Assembly (NCBI GenBank): GCA_031835245.1 | Contig: JAVKOQ010000009.1 | Location: forward strand, 248,001 to 312,000 | Direction: 5' to 3' | From: Balamuthia mandrillaris | Lineage: Eukaryota; Discosea; Longamoebia; Balamuthiidae | DNA: 64,000 bases | In this document: positions 45,326 through 57,959 of the stretch, piece after piece | How the letters are laid out: each line of letters opens with the position of its first letter | Position numbering within the stretch: the stretch's first letter is position 1 | Position numbers and translations under genes: made by a program | The notes under the pieces: model-generated | Database searches by the model: none | Told to the model about the DNA's origin: nothing | The model's input: the letters and a program-made list of their open reading frames with translations, nothing else

Positions 45326-47083
45326 ATGAAGACCGCGCGGAGCAACACCATCGACCCCACGCTGCTATTCAAAGTGGTCGCTGAGGTTGGAAGAGGGTGG
45401 GTGTCTCTCCAGTGTGTTTTTGTAAAGCAACAAGGATTAGAATCGATGGAAAGCACTGTTGTTAACGCCCATTTCTATTTTATAGTGCCTATGGAAGTGT
45501 TTTCAAGGCCATCAACCAGGAGACAGGCGACACTGTGGCGCTGAAACTGATCTCTCTGGAAGAGTCCGATGAAACCGCGCTGGAAGACCTGATGAGGGAA
45601 ATAATGATCCTGAAGAGCGCCAAAGATTGTCCTTACCTCCCTCGTTACTTTGGCACTTTCAAAAAGGACTCTCAGATTTGGGTTCGTTTGGAAGACTCCC
45701 TGTCTTTTTGTCTCCTTCTCATTTTCTTCATCATTTTTTATTCTCTGCATCTCTTCTCCTCTCTTTCGTTTTTCTTCTTTTTCTTCGTCTTCTTCTTCAC
45801 TCTCTCTCTTTCGTCTCCTCAGACCACCTCATCATCTTCTTTTCCACTCCGAACACCAACAATAATAAAACTAAAGATCTCAATGGAATACTGCGAAGCC
45901 GGCTCACTGCACTCCGTGATGGAGAACCTGCAGCAACCGCTCACCGAGCCCCAAATCGCGGCTGTCCTCCAGCAAACCCTTCAGGCCCTGCTCTTCCTGC
46001 ACCGCTCCAAGACCATCCACCGCGACATCAAGGCGGCCAATGTACTGCTGACCGCTCGTGGGGAGGCCAAGCTGGCCGACTTTGGCGTGAGCACTCGCCT
46101 GGAGAGAACGCTGGACAAGAAGAGGACGGCCATAGGGAGCCCTTACTGGATGGCTCCTGAGCTCATCCTGGAACAGCCCTACGACTCCAGCGTGGACGTG
46201 TGGTCCTTGGGAGTGACCGCCATCGAGCTGGCGGAGGGCAGGCCGCCTTACTACACACACGTCCCCATGAGCGCACTCTTCATGATTGCCTCGGATGATA
46301 ACCCACCACCGGGGTTGAAGGAGGCCGGGGATGGAAAGAAGGGGAAGTGGTCTGAGGAGTTTCATCATTTCTTGTCGCTGTGCTTGGTGAGAGAGCCGTC
46401 GAAGCGAGCGACTGCTGCGCAGCTTTTACAGGTACGTTTTTTTTTTTTTTTGGTTTTGCGTTAGACGTGTTATAAAAATGCACATGTTGACTGGTTGTTT
46501 TGTGATATTTACAGCATGAGTTTGTAACGGGCGTGACAAACGCAAAAGCTATACTAACAGAATTGGCGGAAAGTGCAATGGAAGCCGCTAATGTAGTTCA
46601 AAAACAGGTTTTTTTTCCGTCCCGTTTTTCTTCTTTGTTTCTTGTTATCTTCGCTTCATCATTCTGACAGTTTGTTTTCTTTAACGAAAGAAAAAAGGCA
46701 AAGACTTTTATGCCCTGCTTGATGCTGAAGTTCAGGAAAGTGCGTCCTCCAATGGCACTCCTTCTGGGACCGATAGCTATAGCTCTTCATCTGCTTCTTC
46801 CGTACCAACTGTTCACGCTCAATCTGTGTTTGACGCAGACGATGGTTCCGTCTTTTGTTCCTTTCTCTTTTCCCGTTCTTGCATTTCCCTCCTGCTTCCA
46901 AACGAACTTATGTTTTTCTTTAAAAAAAAACAATAGGATTTCTTCCAGATTTTATCGGCTCGTTGAAAGCGAAACTCAAGAGCTGCTGTTTTGCGAAACT
47001 GACAACGCCCGACTTCGTGCCGACGCCTCAATGTTCTGCTCCAGGTGGCGAACCTACTGACCTCATGATTGACTTTTTGGTTT

Positions 47084-47119
<36 letters not shown>

Positions 47120-49395
47120 CCTCCCTCGCGTTCTTTTGTTGTTCTTTTGTAATGCATCGTGATAACGAAAAATATTTCAGGTTTTGTTGGTTGTTTTGAA
47201 GATGAGTCACAATCTTTACGGTGTCACTGTTCAAGACCACAAACGACGCCTCAAAACATATCCCAACTCGTTCATCGGTATTACTTCTTTCTGTCTTTAC
47301 TTTGCTTTTTCTTTTCTTTCTGTCATTCCTTTTTCCTTTCTTTTTTGTTTTCGTTTCCGTCACCGTTTTTGTTTTCGTTTTAATTGCTTTTCCAACAGCA
47401 AAAGAAGCGGTGGATTGGTTGTATACCAACTTGGAACTAGAGAGCAGGCAAAAGGCAGTCTATTTGGCCAACGCCATTTTCAATGGCAACCTCATCCTCT
47501 CTCTCCAGGGCAAGAAAGCCTTTGAGGACACAGATCGCCACTTTTATCGCTTCAACTACGAACTCATCCACCAGTGGGATCGTATCTATCAAGAGGAGAA
47601 AGCAAAGAGAAGTCAGTCCATTTCAGCAAATGATGACGATAACCATAACAACAAACACAACCACGAAGCCATAGGTGTCGCTGATGTTCCTCCTCCAAGC
47701 CCTCCTTCCACCCTTTCTGCATCATCTCCCTCTTCTTCGGTAACCGATCTTCTTTCTTCTACCGGTGAAATGGGCATGACGGCGAGAGACTGGCAACTTT
47801 TGTTGACAGGAGCAAAGCTTGTCACCTTTAAGAAAGGCGAAATCATACTCAAGGAAGGTGACCAAAACGACAGTTTATACAGAGTTAAATCGGGACGTTT
47901 ACGTGTGGAAAAGGCCATCAACGCGAGCAAAAATAAAGCAGACGACGAAGAAACTAGCAAGCTGTTAACGTTGTTGGGACCTGAAAGAATCTTTGGAGAG
48001 ATGTCCGTCATTCGAAGATTGGCTGGAGCAACTGCAACAGTTCGTGCAGATGTGGACTCGGAGCTACACGTGATAGAGTGCGAGTGGATGAAGAAGTTGT
48101 TCTTGACGGAACCTGGCCTCAGCAAGAGAGTCTATTACTGTGTGTGCCTTCGTTTGGCTAATCGACTGCGTCAACTTCCGCTTACGTCTACTTCTTCCTT
48201 TGCGGAAGAGATGGGAGATGAGATAACAGAGTCTGGGAGAGTGAGGGCGGTGAGAGAGAACGAAGATGAGAAAGAGACGAATGATAGAAAGTTTCGTCGT
48301 CGATTTGGTCTCACGAACCAAGAAGAGGTAGTCATCAAAGGTTTGTTTTTCTTCCTTTGTTCTATCCCTTTCTCCCTCTCATCCCTTTCTCTCAAATGCA
48401 AATAGAGTATCCTTGCTGTATGAAACGAGTGATCGTTTATCACGGTCAACTTTTTATCTCTTCCCAGCATTTGTGCTTCTTCTCTTCTGTATTTGGTCAC
48501 AGAAAATCGGTAACTTCCTTCCTGTTCCTTATGCTTTCTTTATTAGCCTTTGTTTCTAATTTTAAAACAGGTAGTTATACCTTTCCGCGATATCAAAGCA
48601 GTGGAAGCAACCTCTCGCGAGATCATTATCAGCACCAACAAGAAAAAGAGCATAAGCTTCCGCCCTGGGCCACCAAGTTCCGTTACCAAAGAGGCTTACT
48701 CCATCATTCACGAACTTTGGTCCAGACTTTCTCCTTTCAGCGAAAGCAACAGCTCTTCTTCCATTCAACGTAAATCTTCTTCTCAACTCGGACTCAAACG
48801 AATGGACTCGGAATATGGAGAAAAAGAAGAAGGAAACATTTTGACAAAGGAAGATTGGGACTTGTTGTTGGGAGGATTTATGGGGGTGCGCTTGGAGACG
48901 TATCATAAGGATCAAGTCATCATGAAGGAGGGTCATTCCTATCAACGCATCTTCCAAATAGCTCGCGGCACATGTCGCATTGAACGACAAAAGACACAAC
49001 AACAACCGGAAGAAAGCGAGAAGAAGAAAAAGAAAGACAATAGCAATAACGGCAAAGAATCGAAGGTGGCGTTGTTGGGAAAGATGAGAGCGGGAGAGAT
49101 GTTTGGGGAGATAAGTTTCTTGGAACAAGGAACTGCTTCAGCATCGGTTATTGCAGATGAGAATCCTGTTCAACTTTATGTAATCGAAGGATACTTTCTT
49201 CACGTGCTCTTCACAAGGAAACCAGCTTTGGCGGGAAGGTTCTATCATCACTTGGCTTCAGAGATGGCGCTTCGTCTTACAAAGAGAGAGCACAGACTTT
49301 ATAAAAGAGGCGGGAGAAGAAGAGAAGAAGGAGAAGGAAGAGGAAGAAGAATTGCGCTCGATGGCGATGACCAACAATCTTCGCACTTTCTTTAA
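45326..49395 (+). CDS. Ste20/MST-like kinase fused to DEP - cNMP - GRAM - cNMP tail
   Basis: Ten exons with consistent phase: 45326-45396, 45486-45681, 45877-46431, 46515-46607, 46691-46844, 46937-47079, 47181-47277, 47399-48340, 48406-48509, 48571-49395. An intact Ste20 kinase comes first (GRGAYGSVFKA, VALKLI, HRDIKAANVLL, ADFGVST, GSPYWMAPE). A linker follows, then a DEP domain (HNLYGVTVQDHKRRLKTYPN, AVDWLYTNLEL). After it come a cyclic-nucleotide-binding domain (ILKEGDQNDSLYRVKSGRL, GPERIFGEMSVI), a GRAM domain (VYHGQLFISSQHLCFFSS, VVIPFRDIKAVEA) and a second cNMP domain (AGEMFGEISFLEQGTASASV). Dictyostelium GbpC/GbpD, cGMP receptors, share the DEP-cNMP-GRAM-cNMP order but carry Ras/RasGEF or other kinase parts instead. 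Probably a cyclic-nucleotide-regulated, membrane-recruited kinase. A split into two genes cannot be excluded. Confidence 0.82.
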
Positions 49396-49565
49396 CTAGC
49401 TCTCTCTCTCTCTCTCTCGTCAAATGTACATTTCACTTATAACAAAGGAACACCACTTTAAAGTTTCGTGTGTTTGGCCCTAGGCCAACCGTTATCTCGT
49501 GCAGAGCGTCAAGTTTACCAAAAGGAAGAGCCGGAGGAAGAAGTAGAACAATCGTTTGTCTCTGT

Positions 49566-50792
49566 TTATTTGTCAGTGCATCCGTTTTTTCTTATCCACT
49601 CCACCACCTCCGAATGGCCATTATCAGCAGCCGCAGAGGCACAATTCTTGTGGTTCCAAGGGCATCCGTTCGCTGTGGCCCATTTCAACACCTCCAAGTG
49701 CCCGTTCAACGCAGCGCAGGAACATATTGACTCATCCCAAGGGCATCCGTTCGCTCTGGCCCATTGCAACACTTTCAAATGACCAAGGGAAGCAGCAGAG
49801 GCACAGGTTATCACGTTCCAAGGGCATCCGTTCTCTCTTGCCCATTTCAACACCTCCAACTGGCCACGGATGGCAGCAGAGGCACAAGTGAGCTCGTCCC
49901 AAGGGCACCCCTTCTCTCTTGCCCACTTTATCACATCCAAATGGCCACCACAGGCAGCCGCTGCGCATGTTCGAGAGTCCCACGGACACCCGTTCTCCTT
50001 CAGCCATTGCAGTGCTTCCAAACGTCCGTTACTCGCGGCAAAAAAGCAAACTCTTTCATCCCAAGGGCACCCGTTCGTTCGCGCCCACTGCAGTACTTCG
50101 AAATGATCCCCTGCAGCAGCGCGGAGGCACGTGTTGTTATCCCAAGGACATCCTTCCTCCCTGACCCATTTCAACATTTCCAAGTGTCCGCGCCAAGCAG
50201 CAGAGCTGCACGTTTGTTCGTCCCAAGGGCATCCCTGCTCTCTCAGCCATTTCAGCACTTCCAAATGCCCATTCTCCGCAGCCTTGCTGCACGTTAGTTC
50301 GTTCCAAAGGTAACCGTTCCCTCTGGCCCACTCCAACACCTCCAAACTTCCGTTCATTGCGGCAACATCACAGACGCTAACCGCTAAGTCCGTTGGCAAG
50401 GGCTTTTGGAGGCAAGCCCACTGCAAGGCGGTCAGAGAGGAGCATGCCCAGCGATAATAGAGCTTCTGTCGGAGGTGAGGAGGGCTGCAGGCAAACCATC
50501 GGCGGCAGGTCCTGGAGGCTGGAGCCACGCTACCGTTGGGCAGCTCTTGCAAGATAAGACAGAGCGCTTCCGCTGGCAGCAGGACCTCTATCAAACAACA
50601 GCAAGCCCTCTGCGCGCCGTCGTCATCGTCACCAGCTGAAGGGAGCGAAACGGCCTTGAGTTTTTTTGTTGTTGGCTCTTCCTCGCGCCGTGAGTTTTTA
50701 GCTCCCGTCTCATGGGGCGCTTCGTCCACACGCATTTCGCTGTTGTTGCTCTTTGTGCCCTGCATCTTCTGCATCCGCCTGTTGATGGTCAT
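49566..50792 (-). CDS. F-box protein with GCPW-type ankyrin repeats (intronless), second copy
   Basis: Single 408-codon frame on the minus strand. A disordered charged head of about 65 residues precedes the F-box-like segment (LPAEALCLILQELPNGS, TCRRWFACSPPHLRQ). About ten GCPW ankyrin-like units follow (ENGHLEVLKWLREQGCPWDE type), ending WIRKNGCTDK. It is a paralogue of the gene at 11902-13074, with the same F-box spacing and, again, no introns, although the repeats have been shuffled. Putative SCF substrate adaptor. It lies tail to tail with the Ste20 fusion gene, with 170 bp between stops. Confidence 0.87.
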   Translation of the reverse strand: MTINRRMQKMQGTKSNNSEMRVDEAPHETGAKNSRREEEPTTKKLKAVSLPSAGDDDDGAQRACCCLIEVLLPAEALCLILQELPNGSVAPASRTCRRWFACSPPHLRQKLYYRWACSSLTALQWACLQKPLPTDLAVSVCDVAAMNGSLEVLEWARGNGYLWNELTCSKAAENGHLEVLKWLREQGCPWDEQTCSSAAWRGHLEMLKWVREEGCPWDNNTCLRAAAGDHFEVLQWARTNGCPWDERVCFFAASNGRLEALQWLKENGCPWDSRTCAAAACGGHLDVIKWAREKGCPWDELTCASAAIRGQLEVLKWARENGCPWNVITCASAASLGHLKVLQWARANGCPWDESICSCAALNGHLEVLKWATANGCPWNHKNCASAAADNGHSEVVEWIRKNGCTDK

Positions 50793-50955
50793 GGCGGCAT
50801 GCCCGCTTCGAGTGGTTTCGTTGATGGTCGCAAACTATCTCTGTTGAGAGTGGACGACAGAACATGGCGATGGATACCTCCTTCTAAGCTTTATTTAATA
50901 AATCATTTAATAAATAAATGAACACTAACATAAATAAAAAGGAACCTTGTGGGCT

Positions 50956-53035
50956 TCAATCCAATTCTTCTTCGTGAGGAACACCATAAGATGGTGAAGA
51001 AGAAGAAGAAGAAGAAGAATGAGAAGGAGAAGAAATAGAACAAGAAGCGGAAGAACCAGGGTCATCAACACCAGAATGAATGCATTCCCACAAACGAGCA
51101 AGACACAACCGCCTTTGCTCCTTCGTGGCATCCGCGTTGTAGGGCACGCCATAACTCTGACACAACTGCTTCAACATCTCTTCTCCTTCTCTGCCATCAA
51201 ATCTCTTCTCCCAACTCCTCATTTCATCTCCTTCCCTTCCTCCTTCTTCTTTTTCTACTTCTTCCACTTTCTTACTTCCAAACATGTTGTTCATCAGCTC
51301 TGCAAACACGTTGCGACTGTCGTTAGCTCCTCCCTCTCTTCCTCCACCTCCGAAAAACAAGTTTTGTTCCTCCTCCAAATCTTGTGAACGAAAAGCCATC
51401 GCTTTCTCGCCAGTTGGTCTAACTTCTTTCAAAGCTTCCAAAAAGTCTTCGAACGAAATATTTCGTAGTTGTGGTTTCTTTCTTTCTTCTCCCGATTCTT
51501 CTTCCTCTTCTTTGTCTTGTTGTAGTTGAGCTGGGTCGTTGCCGCTGCGAAGAAAGTCACGTAATGGAAACAATGCCGCTTTCTTACAGAGTTCTTTCAA
51601 GTCGCTCCCTGAGAAACCTGCTGTCTTTGAGGCTAGTGCGTTAAAATCTATTCCTGCTTCCACGGGCTCTCCTTTTAAAATCTTTTTTGAAAAAGGGAGT
51701 AAAAGAAAAACATGACTACGGAAGCGCAAAACAAGACCTTAAAAGAAAAAAAAAAGACGCAATAAGAATAAAGACAGACAGGAGGAAAGGATACAACTTT
51801 GAGAATTTTGATGCGTTGCTCAAAGTTAGGCAGAGGGACGAGAAACTGGCGAGGCATGCGCCGCAATATGGCTCTGTGGAGGTGATGCGGTTTGTTGGTA
51901 GTACCAACTACAATAATGCGTGCAGTGTCGTCCGTTAACAATCCATCCCAAAGACTGTAATAAGAAAAAGAAATGAGCGAAAAAAAAGGAGAGAAGCGAG
52001 ACGACAATGAGAGAAGAGAACCTCATAAACTCTGCACGCATCTGCAAATAGACCTGATGTTCATACTGACTCGAGTTACCAAAAAAGCTATCCATCTGTT
52101 GTTCATTCATAGATAGCAACACAGGCATTAATGAGAGCAAAAAACAAAACAAAAAAAAAAAAGAGCAAATAGAACGCAAAGTACCTCATCTAGAAAGATG
52201 ACAGACGGCTGCAACTTACAGGCCAATGTGAAGATGGCTTTAATGAGTTTCTCAGACTCTCCATGAAGCATGTTGTTGATGGTTGATAGTCGAATGTCTG
52301 TGTTTGAACAGTTGTGTGAGTTCTATCGGCATTGTCCCTTGAAACAACACAACGAAAAAAAAAAGCATTTATATACTTATAAAAGTGAGCTGTCCTTCTT
52401 TGGCGATGGCCTTGGCCAACATAGTTTTGCCAGTTCCTTTATTTAACAAGAGAACAAGTCAGCCGAGATAAAGAAGAAGGAAGAAGGAGAAAGGAAGGCA
52501 AACCAGGAGGGCCATAAAGAAGGATGCCTTTGGGCGATTGCAGCAAACGAGAGGGACGACTCTCAAACAACTCCGGATGGTTCATCGGCAACAACAACAT
52601 TTCCCTCAGGGCCTCTTTGATCTCGTTCAGACCGCCGATGGCCTCAAAGTTGGCCTCAATGTCATCCGGGTCCACGATTTCGGTAGCAATCATGCGCTCA
52701 TAACTGTTCAATCGTTGCACAAGCTTCTTTCCCCGTTTCTATTTTTTTTGAGAGAGACAAATTAAAAAAAGTAAAGGTGAGTGAGTGTGAGTGTGAGTGT
52801 GAGTGTGCATGATGCAATGTCGCTGTTGGACTTTTTTTTTTGAAGAGAAAAGTACCTTTAAACTTTGCAGGGCGAGCGACTCCGCAGCCTTGTCTTCTTT
52901 GTCGGAGGAAGGGAGGATCTTGCTAAGCAAAAAGTAGGTCCCTGCCATCATCACCCCGGTGGCGAGCGCGGTCTTGACGGTGGTGAAGACCAGATCGATG
53001 ACGGCCTCCTTGAAGCGTGGCGGCACTCGTTCCAT
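50956..53035 (-). CDS. ATAD1/Msp1-type membrane AAA ATPase
   Basis: Seven exons on the minus strand: 53035-52856, 52738-52504, 52436-52377, 52297-52185, 52095-52022, 51954-51798, 51681-50956. An N-terminal membrane anchor (VKTALATGVMMAGTYFLLSKIL) leads to the AAA domain. Visible are FEAIGGLNEIKEALRE, Walker A GPPGTGKTMLAKAIA split between exons, Walker B VIFLDEMDSFF, GTTNKPHHLHRAILRRMPRQF with the arginine finger, and GFSGSDLKELCKKAAL. Msp1/ATAD1 pulls mislocalised tail-anchored proteins from the outer mitochondrial and peroxisomal membranes. The C-terminus runs about 150 residues beyond the usual end, with a compact KQLCQSYGVPYNADATKEQ segment I do not recognise. Divergent from receptor kinase copy A. 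Confidence 0.92.
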
Positions 53036-53101
53036 CTCTTCTCTTCTCTTTTTTTTTTTCTGAACTTCAATTTCTTCGAATTATTATTAGCATGTTTTAT
53101 T

Positions 53102-53148
53102 TGTCGACGATATTTATTGGGGAAAATATGCAAATGATTTTGTCGACA
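53102..53148. promoter_or_regulatory. TGTCGACR motif pair in divergent promoter
   Basis: TGTCGACG at 53102-53109 and TGTCGACA at 53141-53148 lie between the divergent ATAD1 (start 53035) and receptor kinase A (start 53306) genes. Confidence 0.5.
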
Positions 53149-53305
53149 ACACACGTAACTTCCCATGACGACGTGACGCATAATCCTCGTTCGTTGTTTC
53201 GGGAATGATTTGCTGGGTTGCCTCGTCATTTATGATGTTGATTGCCCTGGGCACTCGTAGCGGCTTTTCTTCAACAGCGAAGAGGAACCGGAGAAAACAT
53301 TAGTA

Positions 53306-56300
53306 ATGGGAGCGGTTCGTCCTGCATGCCTTGTCGCAGCGGTGGTTCTCGTGCTTGTTCTCGTTGTTTCTTGTGCTGGCGGACAAAGGGTCGGCCTTAT
53401 CACAACGGACTTTGACTCGCGTAATCGAGCGGACGTGCCGCTGAGGCTGAACGAAACGGGGCGGTTCGAGAGCATCAGCTACCTCAACGAGAGCTCCCTC
53501 CCCACATTGGAAGAGCTTGTGCAAAACTATGATGCCCTCCTCGTTTGGTCCGGCTTAGCCACCCATAGAAGTGAGTTGCAATATGCCGAAATACAGCCCT
53601 TCCCAGAGCCGGAGGTGTTGGGAGACCTACTGCAAGGGTTCGTGGAGCAAGGCGGAGGTGTGGTGCTGGCCGTGGCTGGTTTTAGCGGAACCAACGGCCT
53701 CAAAGGAGCTTTCGCCGCATATTCCTCCGTCATCCTGCCCCAGGAGGCCGGCTCCCAAGTTCCCATTACGCTGGGCGGAGGGTCCTCTAAAATGTGGCTA
53801 GGAGACGTTTTCTTGCCGGAGCACCCTGTCATGCTCAATATCGCTTCCTTCAACACCAGTGGGGTCTCCTTGCGTTCCAACATAAAGCCCAGTGCAGTGG
53901 AGAGCAAGATGGCTCCGGGCTCCTACGTCTTGGCGACCTATAACGATGGGGTGGTGCTGGTAGCCGCTCGTGACGAAGTAGGAGTCAGCAAGAGCAATCG
54001 CGTGGATCTCAACTTCCATCCTGTCTCTAGACAAACGGGAAGCGATTACTATGAACCAGGTCGCGATTTGGGTGGTTATAACCGGACAACGCAAGGAGCA
54101 GAGCTCATCGCGAATGCTCTGTTCTACTCCATGAGCGGTAAGTAGCCTCCCTTGTCCTTCGCTAGAACGCTTACATCAAAACTTACATGAAAACAAAAAA
54201 CAGGGTGTGAGTCGTTTGCTCCTCAACCCCTCACCATCATCACATGCAGCGAGGGCATGAGCGAAAACATCACCGTGGAGCAAGGAATGACCGTAGAAGC
54301 GGAGAGGGAAACGGCAGTGCCGGATTTCAGCAACTCCCCTTCCCTCCATGTGGTGGGCACTTGCCATGGTCCCATCAACATCACCCAAAGCCCAGCAGCG
54401 GGCACCCTCCTGGCTGTTGGTCTGCACAACATCACAGTGCAGGTGGAGGATGCCCTTGGCAGTTTGGTCCAATGCACCACCATCTTCAACTTCACCCTCA
54501 TCACCGTGGATCCCGCCAGCAGCGAGGAGGAGGGCAGTTCAAGCAAGAGCAGCGCCAGTGGCAGTGAAAGTGATACCACAGGTTGTTTCTTCATTTTCTT
54601 TTTTTTTTCTGTATTCTTTCTCTTTTTCGCCGTTCTGCTTCTTCATCAGTTACTAAGAAGCAAACTTCACATTTGAATCGAAAGACTTGAATGAACGCGA
54701 TTCGGCGAGCAGTGAGGACAACCTTACTCTCATCCTTGGTCTCAGTCTTGGACTTCCCTTGTTGTTGCTTCTGGTAGGCGCCACCGTGTTCGCTGCTTTG
54801 TTCTGGCGAAGGGTACAACTGAAGAAGACAAGAAGAATGCAGAAAGACTTGGAGGATGGAGGAGAGAACATGTACCAACGCAATCCCATCAAGCCAGGAA
54901 AGCACTCGCGAAATCTCCGCTCAGGATATGGGGGCGATGGAGAAAGAGGAATGGGCTTCAGTTGGAACATTCAGTTCTCCGAGTTGACATTCGGCGAAGA
55001 GATTGGCCGAGGGTATTGTTTGTTTTGAGCGTTTTATTTTTATTTTGGTTCACCTTTTTTTTTTCTGGTTCTTTAGTGATGACTTACATCTCACCTTCTT
55101 TGTTCTTGTTTCATGTTTTGCGTTTTTAAAGAGGATTTGGAGTGGTGATGAAAGGAAAATGGCGAGGTACTCCTGTGGCCATCAAGCAGGTTCTCTTCTC
55201 CCACCATCTGTAACATTAGTTACGTTACTGACTCATTTGTACTGAAGATTCTTGCCAAGCACAACGACGAGTTAGAACAAATGAGAAGCGAGATGGAAAT
55301 CATGCAGTGCGTCTCTTTCTCTTTTTTTCTTCTATTATCTTGTTATTACTATCTTTCTCTTTCTCTTTCTCCTTCTCTTTCTCTTTCTCTTTCTCTTTCT
55401 CTTTCTCTTTCTCTTTCTCTTTCTCTTTCTCTTTCTCTTTCTCTCTCTTTTTCTCTTTCTCTCTTGCTCACTACTAACACAAAAACCAGAAACCTGCGTC
55501 CTCACGGAAATGTGCTGCTCTTGTTGGGAGTGTGCGAAGACGACCTGCACAATCACTACGTGGTCACGGAGTTCATGGCCAAAGGAGACTTGAGGCATTT
55601 CCTCATGTCCGAGGAAGGGGAGGCCATGGTGAACTACCAGATGATGATTCAAATGGCGAGGGAGATCGCAGTGGGCATGTCCCATCTCCATTCGGAGGGG
55701 ATCATTCATCGTGACTTGGCTGCTCGCAACTTGTTGCTCACTGAAGAGCTCACCATCAAAATCAGTGGTACGTTACCGTTGCTGGGTGCTTTTGTTTGGC
55801 GTTGTTTCTTCTTTTGCTGCTTTCTCTTATTTTTCTTCTCATGACGAGACTTTGGATTGTCGCGGCTGAAGAGGGACACGGAGACAGAAGAACAAACGAC
55901 CAAGTCTGAAGTGGGTCCTTTGAAGTGGTACGCATCTCCATCGTCACTGTGTTGTCCAACCTTATTTTGCGTTTTGCCGTTGTCTTATTGTGCTCTTTGT
56001 CTCATTTTCTTTGCAGGATGGCGCCGGAGAGCATCTCCCAACAGATGTACTCCCAAAAGTCGGACGTGTGGAGCTATGGGGTGGTCTTGTGGGAGATCGT
56101 CAACTTTGGAGAGGAGCCCTATCCCCACCTCTCCCTTGTGCAAGCCGCTCTCGCCGTCGTTGATCAGAGTACGTCCTCACGGTTTTTTTGTTGGTTCGTT
56201 CGTTGTTTCTGAGACGACTTTGCTATTTTGTCCTTTTTTTTTTTGGTCAAAAGGAGTGACGCCAGAGATCCCGGAGGACATTCCAGAGGTGCTGCAAGGC

Positions 56301-56387
56301 ATCATGAAGGCATGCTGGCAGTATGACCCCAAGGACCGTCCCACCATGGACGACATCATCTCCATGTTGTCCCCTCCATCCAAATGA
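53306..56387 (+). CDS. Receptor tyrosine kinase, copy A
   Basis: Nine exons: 53306-54137, 54205-54581, 54685-55012, 55132-55189, 55248-55306, 55490-55767, 55849-55927, 56017-56168, 56254-56387. A signal peptide (hydrophobic [13 protein letters not shown]) is followed by a Rossmann-like ectodomain resembling ThuA/class-I amidotransferase folds ([35 protein letters not shown]). Next is an HYR-like domain with paired Cys ([27 protein letters not shown]), then a membrane helix ([17 protein letters not shown]). The juxtamembrane MYQRNPIKP precedes an intact kinase: [50 protein letters not shown] and KWMAPE are tyrosine-kinase signatures. The ligand is unknown. A hexameric TTTCTC repeat (55345-55467) lies in intron 5. 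First of three tandem copies. Confidence 0.9.
55345..55467 (+). repeat. TTTCTC repeat in receptor kinase A intron 5
   Basis: About 18 TTTCTC hexamers on the sense strand. The equivalent intron of copy B instead carries a CT dinucleotide repeat (58662-58730), so this intron's repeat has changed since duplication. Confidence 0.9.
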
Positions 56388-56606
56388 GCACGAAGAAGTA
56401 GTTGCTCTTATGAATTCTGTACAGCAGAGCGATTAAACAAACCAAACTATTTTTCAGGTGTAATTGTATTATATTACGAAAAATGCTTCGCAGCGCCAAT
56501 ATACTGCACAAAACCACGAGGTAACGCTTTGATGAAGGGTGTACCGGTTAGGCACGGAGTTTCTGTCAAATAAAGCCTAACAATAGAGACAAGTGAAAGA
56601 AGACAG

Positions 56607-57863
56607 ATGTTGCTACTGCGGACGGTTATGGTGCGTTTGTTTGTAACGCTTATGGCTCTCCTGGCATGCCGTGGTATCTACGGACAACGGGTTGGGCTGA
56701 TTACCACGGATGTGGACCCGCGCTGCCTAGAGGACGTGCTGCTGCGGTTGGAGGAAACTGGACGGTTCGAAAGCATCACCTTCGTGAACGTGAGCTCTCT
56801 CCCAACATTAGGAGAACTCGTGCAAAGCTTCGACGCGCTCCTCGTTTGGTCCGGTCTGGCGACAGAATTCCCGACTATTGTGTTAGAACCCTTCCCAGAG
56901 CCGGAGGTGTTGGGAGACCTGCTGCAAGGCTACGTGGAGCAAGGAGGGGGCGTGGTGCTGGCTGTTGCTGGTTTCAGCGGAGACTACGCCCTCAAAGGAG
57001 CTTTTGCCTCCCAATCCTCCGTTGTTCTTCGCCAGGCTGAGGGAACTCTCGAGATCACTCAGCGCGGAGGATACGGGGAAAAGAACCTTGGAGAGGTGTC
57101 CTTGCCGGCTCACCCCATCATGCAGAACGTCACCTCCTTTGGAACCTCTGGAGATGCCCTTGTCACTAGCATTCTACCTAGTCAAGTGAAGAGCAAGATG
57201 GCGGAAGGGTCCTATGTGGTGGCTTCCTTTGAGGATGGGGTGATGTTGGTTGCAGTTCGTGATGAAGTCGGCCCCAACAAGAGCAATCGTGTGGACCTCG
57301 GTTTTCATCCCGTCTCAAGACAAACAGATTCAGAATACTATAATACACCTGGGAGGAACAACGGTGGTTGGATGAAGGACACAAATGGAAGAGAGCTGAT
57401 GGCCAATGCTTTGTTTTACTCCATGAGTGGTACGTATGCAGTGGCTAATATTTCCTACCTCAGGTTTCTCCTGTCGTTAAAAAAACGTACACACAACAGG
57501 GTGTGGGTCGTTTGCTCCTCAACCCCTCACCATCATCACATGCAGCGAGGGCATGAGCGTGGAGGGAGAGGAGATGGAAATGGCAGTGCCGGATTTCAGC
57601 AACTTCCCTTCCCTCCATGTGGTGGGCACTTGCCATGGTCCCATCAACATCACCCAAAGCCCAGCAGCGGGCACCCTCCTGGCTGTTGGTTTGCACAACA
57701 TCACAGTGCAGGTGGAGGATGCCCTTGGCACCTTGCTCCAATGCACCACCACCTTCAACTTCACCCTCATCACCACAGATCCTGCCAGCACAAGCAGTGT
57801 CAACGATGGGAGCTCCAGCGATGATGATAGCAGCGATACGGGTAACTCTCTTGTTTTGTTCTT

Positions 57864-57898
<35 letters not shown>

Positions 57899-57915
57899 CT
57901 CTCTCTGGCTCTCCT

Positions 57916-57959
<44 letters not shown>

